Source: Bin80 sp965203305
GTDB taxonomy: Bacteria > Bacteroidota > Rhodothermia > Rhodothermales > Bin80
Assembly: GCA_965203305.1 (NCBI GenBank)
Contig: OZ241874.1
Location: forward strand, 3,348,001 to 3,412,000
Direction: 5' to 3'
DNA: 64,000 nt
Made by a program: the position numbers and the translations under genes. The notes under the pieces were generated by a model. The model saw nothing but the letters and a program-made list of their open reading frames with translations, made no database searches and was not told where the DNA came from. Each line of letters begins with the position of its first letter. Positions within the stretch are counted from its first letter, which is position 1. This document shows, one piece after another, positions 1-9,400 of this stretch.

Positions 1-3000
1 CCGAAAATGAACGGGCTGCCCCGCGCAAGTGGGGATACACCGGACGATCTCGTTCAAAGCCATCAGGTCATCCAGGCTGCCCCGCGCAAGTGGGGATACA
101 CCGCTCCGTCTGCTCTACGTCGTAGCTGGCTCCCCGGCTGCCCCGCGCAAGTGGGGATACACCCCCGGTGCCTAGTCTTTGCTTGCGGACTCGTACGGCT
201 GCCCCGCGCAAGTGGGGATACACCTGCCAGGAACAAAGCTTGCTACAGTGCCAGCAAGGCTGCCCCGCGCAAGTGGGGATACACCTCTCCACGACCGAGT
301 ACGTCCGGCTCTGCCATGGGCTGCCCCGCGCAAGTGGGGATACACCCATACACATGCTCCGGCTCCATCCCTTTCTCCCGGCTGCCCCGCGCAAGTGGGG
401 ATACACCCCTTGCGAATTTTCAGAATTTCGGACATTACGCGGCTGCCCCGCGCAAGTGGGGATACACCCCCGGAACACTTCTTGATGGAAGATGGGGCGG
501 CGGCTGCCCCGCGCAAGTGGGGATACACCTCATTTTATCAGCTATTATCCAATGGGAACTAGGGCTGCCCCGCGCAAGTGGGGATACACCGTGTTACTGC
601 GTTATTTTTACTAGTTCCCATTGGGCTGCCCCGCGCAAGTGGGGATACACCTTAGGACAAAAAAAGCGAAAATCAAGCCTACCGGGCTGCCCCGCGCAAG
701 TGGGGATACACCCAGGTTGGACAGCTGCTTCAAACAGCCTTCCAAGGCTGCCCCGCGCAAGTGGGGATACACCGCAGGCACCCGAAAAGGAACCGCCGAA
801 GCACCCGGCTGCCCCGCGCAAGTGGGGATACACCCTTGAAAATTCCGACCCGAACACGCCGGGAGACGGCTGCCCCGCGCAAGTGGGGATACACCTTGTT
901 GCTTTATATAGGGTAGGTAGGGGAGAGTGGCTGCCCCGCGCAAGTGGGGATACACCGCTGAGAAAGCCGAGACTCCCAGCTACCGTCATGGCTGCCCCGC
1001 GCAAGTGGGGATACACCCCGCTCCTCCACTTTGCTGTCGTCCCAGAAACGGGCTGCCCCGCGCAAGTGGGGATACACCGCATTTTCCGAGGACTATGAAA
1101 TATCGCGAGCAGGCTGCCCCGCGCAAGTGGGGATACACCGCCGACGAAAAGACATTGAAACTCGTTGTGGCAGGCTGCCCCGCGCAAGTGGGGATACACC
1201 CCGTGTTCCCGTCAGGCAAGCGGGGCCGGATCGGGCTGCCCCGCGCAAGTGGGGATACACCGCCCTGGGCGTAAAAATGGAGAGACCAGACGCAGGCTGC
1301 CCCGCGCAAGTGGGGATACACCGTCAAGTGCAGAGATGAAGTTCGTCAGGGAGGTGGCTGCCCCGCGCAAGTGGGGATACACCCGCGCTGTCGGACGACG
1401 TGCAGGGAATTCTAGTGGCTGCCCCGCGCAAGTGGGGATACACCCCAGTATCCCCTGCGCCGTCCGTGCCAGGTTGCGGCTGCCCCGCGCAAGTGGGGAT
1501 ACACCTCGTCGGAAAAAGAGTATTCGTTGCGGTTAAATGGCTGCCCCGCGCAAGTGGGGATACACCCCCCGTAAGAGATGTCGCGTGTGACCACACGTCG
1601 GCTGCCCCGCGCAAGTGGGGATACACCTTTTAGGGCCTATATGGTATCGGCCCTAATCGGGGCTGCCCCGCGCAAGTGGGGATACACCTCGCAAAGCGCG
1701 TCCAATGCTAGACCTGCGAGGGGCTGCCCCGCGCAAGTGGGGATACACCTTCAGGGCTTACCAGATTCCCGGCGAGGATGAAGGCTGCCCCGCGCAAGTG
1801 GGGATACACCGACCGCATATGCACGACCTTAGGAATCCCGCTCGGCTGCCCCGCGCAAGTGGGGATACACCTGGTCCTCCTTCAAAATGCGCTACGATGA
1901 CGGCGGCTGCCCCGCGCAAGTGGGGATACACCACAGTCCCGCATGGCTCTGTACGAAAGCATGCAGGCTGCCCCGCGCAAGTGGGGATACACCTCTGTAA
2001 GCCATGAGCCTGCTTTTTCAGCAGACGGCTGCCCCGCGCAAGTGGGGATACACCTCTGGAGGACGCAGGCACAATCGTTCGCAAAAAGGCTGCCCCGCGC
2101 AAGTGGGGATACACCGAGGACACTGGTATCGAAGCTCCGAGTCCGAGAGGCTGCCCCGCGCAAGTGGGGATACACCGATTGCGAGTTTGGGGCACATTCC
2201 GCGCGAGCAGGCTGCCCCGCGCAAGTGGGGATACACCCCAGATGCCGGCTTTGCCTGCACTCCAGAAGAAGGCTGCCCCGCGCAAGTGGGGATACACCCG
2301 AGGACTGGGTTTTGGGGGTTACTCCCGCGGCTGCCCCGCGCAAGTGGGGATACACCGTTTCAGGAGAAGGGGATCCTGAACGATCAGCTGGCTGCCCCGC
2401 GCAAGTGGGGATACACCCGAATTTCAATGTCTTTTCGTCGGCTTCGCTGAGGCTGCCCCGCGCAAGTGGGGATACACCCGAGATCATGGGTACCGACATA
2501 AGGCTGTTTGAGGCTGCCCCGCGCAAGTGGGGATACACCCCTGTCCCTATACTAGCACACTCACATCACCTGGGCTGCCCCGCGCAAGTGGGGATACACC
2601 TCCGCCGACGGCAGGGGGCAATCGGCGCAAATAGGCTGCCCCGCGCAAGTGGGGATACACCCGCGCATGCGCGCGAGAAGTACGGCAATTTAAGGGCTGC
2701 CCCGCGCAAGTGGGGATACACCGGCACTCCTGCGAATGCCGTACATGCGCCCGCGGGCTGCCCCGCGCAAGTGGGGATACACCGATCGGGAACCCGAGAT
2801 ATAGCCCGCTGTATCAGGCTGCCCCGCGCAAGTGGGGATACACCTTAGTTGAATTACCTACTTATACGCACTCATATGGCTGCCCCGCGCAAGTGGGGAT
2901 ACACCCGAAGCACGTCCCGTTCCCGAAAGGGCAAAACAGGCTGCCCCGCGCAAGTGGGGATACACCTTCTCATGTTCTATAGTAAAGGCACTTTTACTGG

Positions 3001-3426
3001 GCTGCCCCGCGCAAGTGGGGATACACCTTGCCATTGTTACCGTCTGGTTGTGCGGCGCCGGGCTGCCCCGCGCAAGTGGGGATACACCTGCGGTTTTGGC
3101 GGGCGGGCGGCGGCGGTCAATGGCTGCCCCGCGCAAGTGGGGATACACCCCGGCTGAACCAGGCGGGCGCGGACTTTGGATGGGCTGCCCCGCGCAAGTG
3201 GGGATACACCGATGCCGTGATGGGGGCGTATGACCACCTGGAGGGCTGCCCCGCGCAAGTGGGGATACACCCAATGTGGCCGCCATCTATAACGGAGCGA
3301 CGTTGGCTGCCCCGCGCAAGTGGGGATACACCCGCGTGCGCATGTAATCTGCCACTTTTATGCCGGGCTGCCCCGCGCAAGTGGGGATACACCGTTCACG
3401 AAAATTACTCGCACCTTCGTGTAAGT

Positions 3427-3452
3427 GGCTGCCCCGCGCAAGGGGATACACC
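3427..3452 (+). repeat. CRISPR repeat with 2-nt deletion
   Basis: This array unit is 26 nt instead of 28. The loop/3' stem reads CGCAAGGGGAT where others read CGCAAGTGGGGAT, so TG is missing. The crRNA hairpin would be weakened on its 3' side. It is followed by a 32-nt spacer. Confidence 0.9.
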
Positions 3453-3907
3453 TTTAAGGCACAGAAATCTCGATTTGGTATCAGGGCTGCCCCGCGCAAG
3501 TGGGGATACACCCTCGAAGACTACGACCCGAACACGCCGGGAGACGGCTGCCCCGCGCAAGTGGGGATACACCCCCTAGGACCAAGAGGGCCGCGAGGAC
3601 GACGAGGGCTGCCCCGCGCAAGTGGGGATACACCCGCGGAGTGGAGATTGGAAGGCTGTCTGAAACAGGCTGCCCCGCGCAAGTGGGGATACACCGGCAC
3701 CTGCCGAAATCAAAGCCTAGCTCCACATGGCTGCCCCGCGCAAGTGGGGATACACCTTGATCTATGGATTTGGGGTTCCCAATTGGAAAGGCTGCCCCGC
3801 GCAAGTGGGGATACACCCGGTTCAGACTCTGGTTCACTTGGACAGTATATGGCTGCCCCGCGCAAGTGGGGATACACCTACCGGGTTTTGTGTACCGGTA
3901 CACGAGG

Positions 3908-3920
3908 GTGGGGATACACC
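3908..3920 (+). repeat. Truncated CRISPR repeat (3' 13 nt only)
   Basis: Only GTGGGGATACACC of a repeat remains, following 29 nt of spacer (3879-3907). The distance from the preceding repeat (3851) to the next (3954) is 103 bp, 19 short of two units. A single 19-bp deletion therefore removed the 5' half of this repeat and the end of its spacer. Cas6 processing at this unit should fail because the 5' arm of the hairpin is gone. Confidence 0.88.
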
Positions 3921-5906
3921 CTGCTCGGGGAAGATGTCGCGGCTTGCTTGGCTGGCTGCCCCGCGCAAGTGGGGATACACCGCAGGCACCGAATGCCAAA
4001 GTGCGACCGCCAAGGGCTGCCCCGCGCAAGTGGGGATACACCCACGGCACTCTTCACGAAGCTGGGACAGACGGGGGCTGCCCCGCGCAAGTGGGGATAC
4101 ACCGCTGGGACAGACGGGACTCCCAGCTGCCATCATGGCTGCCCCGCGCAAGTGGGGATACACCCTGTATGAGCCCACTTCGCGTGTCTCCTTTGCGGGC
4201 TGCCCCGCGCAAGTGGGGATACACCCGATTGCTAAGCCAAACGCCCCGAGTGCGGCCAGGCTGCCCCGCGCAAGTGGGGATACACCGTCATAACGAAGTT
4301 CAGGGGGGCGCTCGGCATAGGCTGCCCCGCGCAAGTGGGGATACACCGCGGTACGTATTACTATGATATTGAGCCGTATGTGGCTGCCCCGCGCAAGTGG
4401 GGATACACCTTTTTATGTTTCACTGTGTGGCGATTTCTAAGGGGCTGCCCCGCGCAAGTGGGGATACACCGCGCTTGTTCTTGGGTATCGGCAGCAAATC
4501 GCGGGCTGCCCCGCGCAAGTGGGGATACACCCTTATTACTTACTATTAAGGTTTGTTCCAATTCGGCTGCCCCGCGCAAGTGGGGATACACCGCTCGCTG
4601 CGGACTTTGTGGGACCGCTGCATAAGGCTACCCCGCGCAAGTGGGGATACACCATCGCACTGTATAGGCACCCAAAGCACCCACCAGGCTGCCCCGCGCA
4701 AGTGGGGATACACCTTTCTCTATTCTGGCGATTCTCAAGGTCAGCTAGGCTGCCCCGCGCAAGTGGGGATACACCGCTATGCTGACCAGTCCAACACGGA
4801 CCGCACGGGGCTGCCCCGCGCAAGTGGGGATACACCCCACCTCTGACCACATCATCACCGCGAAGAAAAGGCTGCCCCGCGCAAGTGGGGATACACCCTT
4901 TCAGACAGATGCTTACTCAGCTGGACGAATGGCTGCCCCGCGCAAGTGGGGATACACCCGTACAAACGCTGAACTCAACATCTCAGTAGTGGGCTGCCCC
5001 GCGCAAGTGGGGATACACCGTTGGGAAAGATTGGAATTTTCTTTCCTAATTCGGCTGCCCCGCGCAAGTGGGGATACACCTGGTTGTTTGATCGCGGGAT
5101 TAAGGTTCCTGCGGGCTGCCCCGCGCAAGTGGGGATACACCGGGGAGTGATTGCAGGATACATTATGAGGTAAAGGCTGCCCCGCGCAAGTGGGGATACA
5201 CCTGCTACACATGCAATCCGATATACATGTGAAGAGGCTGCCCCGCGCAAGTGGGGATACACCCACGCATCTCAGCGAGTATGTCAGACAGCCACTGGCT
5301 GCCCCGCGCAAGTGGGGATACACCCCAGTTTTTTCAGTGCTTCGTGCTGCTCGGTCGGGCTGCCCCGCGCAAGTGGGGATACACCCGTCTTTTTCAACAT
5401 CTTTTTTGCGCTGATAGCGGCTGCCCCGCGCAAGTGGGGATACACCCTTCGCGAAGAATGCCGTGTTCGGGCGGAAGAAGGCTGCCCCGCGCAAGTGGGG
5501 ATACACCACAGTCGGATGTCGGTATTCATGATCTCACTGTGGCTGCCCCGCGCAAGTGGGGATACACCGATGTGGCGGCTTGCTTGGCTAGGGCGGGCGC
5601 AGGCTGCCCCGCGCAAGTGGGGATACACCGCGTTCTCCGAAAAGAAAAACCGCTCCCGCGAAGGCTGCCCCGCGCAAGTGGGGATACACCGATGTTCGGC
5701 TTCATGTGGAACAGACTTTGGATGGCTGCCCCGCGCAAGTGGGGATACACCGCCGATCACCTTTCCAGCGCTCATGAAACACACGGCTGCCCCGCGCAAG
5801 TGGGGATACACCTTGTAACAAAGTAGTCCCATCCTCTAGATCCAGGGCTGCCCCGCGCAAGTGGGGATACACCTCAGGGAACATGAATCAAGAAAACGCA
5901 TTCAAT

Positions 5907-5934
5907 GACTAACCCGCGCAAGTAGGGACATGTT
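5907..5934 (+). repeat. Degenerate terminal CRISPR repeat
   Basis: Exactly one 61-bp period after the last intact repeat (5846) lies a decayed copy that keeps CCCGCGCAAGT and GGGA but has lost the 3' end (CATGTT instead of ATACACC). Terminal-repeat decay marks the leader-distal end, so the array is read left to right and its youngest spacers lie to the left. Confidence 0.9.
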
Positions 5935-5983
5935 ATGTGTGGTCATTGCTGATCAGATGTAAAAATTAGCCACAGTATAGGGA

Positions 5984-6084
5984 GAGTCTCCCGCAAAAAT
6001 GTTCCCATGCCTGTCTGTTATGATGTGCCTGTAAACATCCCCGGAGCGATACTTCTCCGTCACTTGGGATTTTGCAAGGGACTC
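5984..6084. mobile_element. MITE, about 101 bp, with TIRs like the window's IS element
   Basis: Imperfect terminal repeats GAGTCTCCCGCAAAAAT (left) and the complement of GAGTCCCTTGCAAAA (right) bracket an interior with TGTGCCTGTAAACA and GGAGCGAT. Related copies are at 38627-38724, 47729-47832 and, interrupted, 27681-28060. There is no coding capacity. The termini resemble the IS at 20246 and 46135, which suggests mobilisation in trans by that transposase (inference). Nothing recognisable lies between this element and the array end or in 6085-6208. Confidence 0.75.
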
Positions 6085-6208
6085 GTAATATAGGACTCCC
6101 TCTCTTACAAAAGCCACTGAGCATAATTCCTGAGATTTCGAGGTTTTTGCGAACTTGGCATACCCAACAAAGAAATATTGAACATGCTACCCGTGAGTTT
6201 AGAAGGCG

Positions 6209-6364
6209 GGAACAGTGGGCATAAAGACGCAATTCTCGTGCAAGACTCCCCCGAATCTCTCATAGCTATTGAACACCTGAATCACTCCATACATGACGCT
6301 GTGGGGAAAAATGCCTCTGAAATCCCCCTCATTTGGAATTACTGTGAATTTTCGGACAGAAACT
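6209..6364. mobile_element. Truncated copy of the TGTCTGTCC-type MITE
   Basis: The right half of the about 290-bp element found complete at 21827-22115 and 40199-40490. Shared blocks include GACGCAATTCTCGTGCAAGA-like sequence, CGAATCTCTCATAGC, CTCCATACATGACG and the terminal TGTGAATTTTCGGACAGA. The left half and left terminus are missing, and the right terminus has a substitution (GGACAGAAACT instead of GGACAGACACT). The left boundary is approximate. Confidence 0.75.
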
Positions 6365-6482
6365 AACTACTCTCCAAATCAAGATCAATTTGATGGTGCT
6401 CCGCCAAGATGATCCGCACGTTCACTGACCTGCTATTTCTTGTCCCTTCTCCCCCCTACACATAGAAAGCATCACATAAGTC

Positions 6483-9400
6483 GTGTCCCATTTTTGCCAC
6501 CTGCACTGTCATACATCCTATTCCCTGCTAGACGGAGCCGCACGAATTGATTCGCTGGTAGGGCAGGCGAAAAATCTTGGAATGAATGCCCTCGGGATTA
6601 GCGACCACGGGAATCTCTATGGTGTACCGGAATTCTATACAATCGCGAAAAGAAACGGGATCCAGCCCATCATTGGCTGTGAGTTCTATCTGTGTGCAAG
6701 CCCCATGAACGAGCGGACAGACAGGGTGCGGTATCACCAGATATTGTGGGCCAAGAATGAAACGGGATACCGGAACCTGATCAAACTCTCCTCGCTGTCA
6801 TTCCTGGATGGATTTTACTTCAAGCCCCGCATTGATTTCGAGCTCCTCGCAAAATATCGGGAAGGGCTCGTGGCAAGCACCTGTTGCATGCAGGGACAAG
6901 TTCCGCAAGCCATTATACATGGCAATCTGTCCGAAGCGAGGAGCCTGCTCAAGAAATATATAGATCTCTTCGGCACGGAGGACTACTTTGTAGAAATTCA
7001 GGATCATGGAATTGAAGAGCAAGCCTTGATCAATGAAACTCTCCTCGGATGGGCAGATGAATTCAACCTGGATGTTGTTGCAACAAATGATGTCCATTAT
7101 GTCCAGAAAGAAGATGCCTTCGCACAGGATATCCTCCTCTGCCTTCAGACAGGGAAGGATATTGATGATCCGCAACGCCTGCGCTTTGACAAGAAAGAGT
7201 TTTACCTGAAGTCCGCTGACGAAATGCATGCCAGTCTCGGGAAAAGACCCGAAGCTGTTGCATGGATGGAAAACAGTCTGGCGATTGCCGACAAGTGCCA
7301 GTTTGAGCTTCCCCTGGGCAAACTCCTTATGCCTCACTTCAAAATCCCCGAAGAATTTGAAGGCAATGCAGACAAGTATCTAAAGCACATGGTATTTGAA
7401 CGCGGCAAAAAACGATACCCTGACTTTTCAGAATCGGTCCAGAATCGCCTGCTCCATGAGCTGGGCATCATTCGCGAAATGAAATACGCCGGGTATTTCC
7501 TGATTGTACAGGACTTTACCGCTGCTGCACGCGGCATGGGGGTGTCCGTCGGACCCGGGCGGGGATCCGCAGCCGGCAGTGCGGTCGCGTATTGCCTCGG
7601 AATCACAAATGTGGATCCGCTCAAATATGACCTGCTGTTTGAACGCTTTCTGAATCCAGAGCGAAAGTCCATGCCGGATATTGATATTGATTTCGATGAT
7701 CATGGACGGGCAAAAGTAATTGATTATGTGGTCCAGAAATATGGACGGCAGAACGTGAGCCAGATTGTCACATTCGGAACGATGGGAGCACGCACAGTTG
7801 TCCGGGATGTGGCACGTGTTCTCAAGATTCCACTCAAGGAAGTCAATAAAATTGCCAAATCCATTCCTGATGGCAAGATCAGTCTGGACGAGGCACTAGG
7901 TTCTGTTTATGAGCTGAAGGAACTGGTAAAATCTGATCGGGAAGATATTCAGAAACTTCTCAGGGCCTCACGGGCACTGGAAGGATGTGCCCGGCATACT
8001 GGAGTACATGCTGCCGGTGTCATTATCGCACCTGGCATTGTCAGTGACTATATTCCGGTTGCCACTACAAAAAACAAAGACGAGCAGGTGCTCACAACCC
8101 AGTATGCGGGAGACTGGGTGGAGGATTTCGGGCTGCTCAAAATGGACTTTCTCGGGCTCTCAACACTGACGATCATTAACGATACATGCAATATCATCCA
8201 GGAACGAACAGGCAGTGTTCCCAATATGGATGAACTTCCTCTGGACGATGCTGCTACATTCGATCTCTTTCAGCGGGGAGATACAAATGCAATTTTCCAG
8301 TTTGAGTCGGACGGCATGCGAAAATGGCTGTCCCAGCTAAAGCCTACTTCGCTGGACGACTTGATTGCCATGAATGCCCTCTATCGGCCAGGGCCCATGG
8401 ACCTGATTCCAAATTATATTCGTCGGAAACACGGGCAAGAAGAAGTCAAGTATCCACATGAATCTCTGGAACCCGTACTGAGGGCTACCTACGGAATCCC
8501 CGTTTTCCAGGAACAGGTCATGCAAATGGCACAGGTTATGGGGGGCTACTCTCTCGGTGCAGCAGATGTTTTACGCCGGGCAATGGGGAAAAAGGATAAA
8601 TCCGTAATGAAGGCCCAGCGCAGGAGGTTCATAGAAGGGGCACGAGAACGCGGGGTTTCCAGAGAGACCGCGAACGATGTCTTTGACATGATGGACAAGT
8701 TTGCTGGGTACGGATTTAACAAGTGCATTGAGGAGTCAACCCTGATTGCAAATGCACATACGGGGGAGCAGGTCACTGTCCGCCAGCTCCATGAAAAGGG
8801 ATGGGAAGGGTTTCAGGTATATGCTCTCACCAAGGAGGGTATTCTGGTTCCCCGAGATGTAGAAGCTGTTCATTATAACGGATTCAAGAAGGTTTTTGAG
8901 TTGATCACTCAAGATGGCCGTCGCATTCGTACGACATCCATGCACAGGTTCCGTATCCACGAAGGATGGGAGCGTCTAGAGGCTCTTCACCGAGGTGACG
9001 AAGTGGCGATCACCGAATCTGATGGCTTGCCTGTTCTTGCTGATGAGGGTGAGGCAGGTATATGCGCAGTGGAGACGGAGGTACATGTTATCTGGGATCG
9101 CATCCTTGACATTATCCCGGCAGGCTATGCTCATACCTACGATCTGACCGTGGAGAAAGACCATAACTATCTGGCAAATGGATTCGTTGTACACAACAGC
9201 CACAGTGTCGCCTACTCGCTCGTTGCCTATCAGACTGCATATCTGAAAGCGAATTATACTGCCGAATTTATGGCAGCAGTGCTGTCCAATGTGTCCGGCG
9301 ACTCCAGGAAATTTATTTCTATTCTGGATGAAACCCGACGGCTGGGACTCACGCCCCGGCCTCCTTCGGTGACTCACAGCAAGGAGAATTTTTCGGTCAG

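Larger units (their letters stand above)
14..5934 (+). CRISPR. Type I-E-like CRISPR array, 97 repeats plus a degenerate terminal repeat
   Basis: A 28-bp repeat beginning GGCTG, with core CCCCGCGCAAGTGGGG and ending ATACACC, recurs every 61 bp from position 14 to 5846; standard spacers are 33 nt. It aligns base for base with the E. coli type I-E repeat over its first 28 positions, including the CCCCGCGC/GGGG hairpin. The base after the repeat is variable, so the repeat unit here is 28 nt. I count 97 repeats (one truncated, one 26 nt) plus a decayed last repeat, and 97 spacers plus a 13-nt fragment at the left edge. Spacers of unusual length are 2299-2328 (30 nt), 3453-3484 (32) and 4348-4381 (34). 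The repeat at 4626 has G5 changed to A. The decayed repeat at the right end places the leader, and probably cas genes, to the left outside the window. No cas gene is present here. Confidence 0.98.

Noticed and set aside
774..4014. Spacers 774-806 and 3982-4014 starting with the same GCAGGCACC
   Set aside because: Agreement stops after nine bases; this is too short to claim a shared target.
7..5884. Many long open frames on both strands inside the CRISPR region
   Set aside because: They are translations of the repeat; residue patterns such as AAPRKWGYT and GCPAQVGIH recur every 61 bp in rotating frames.
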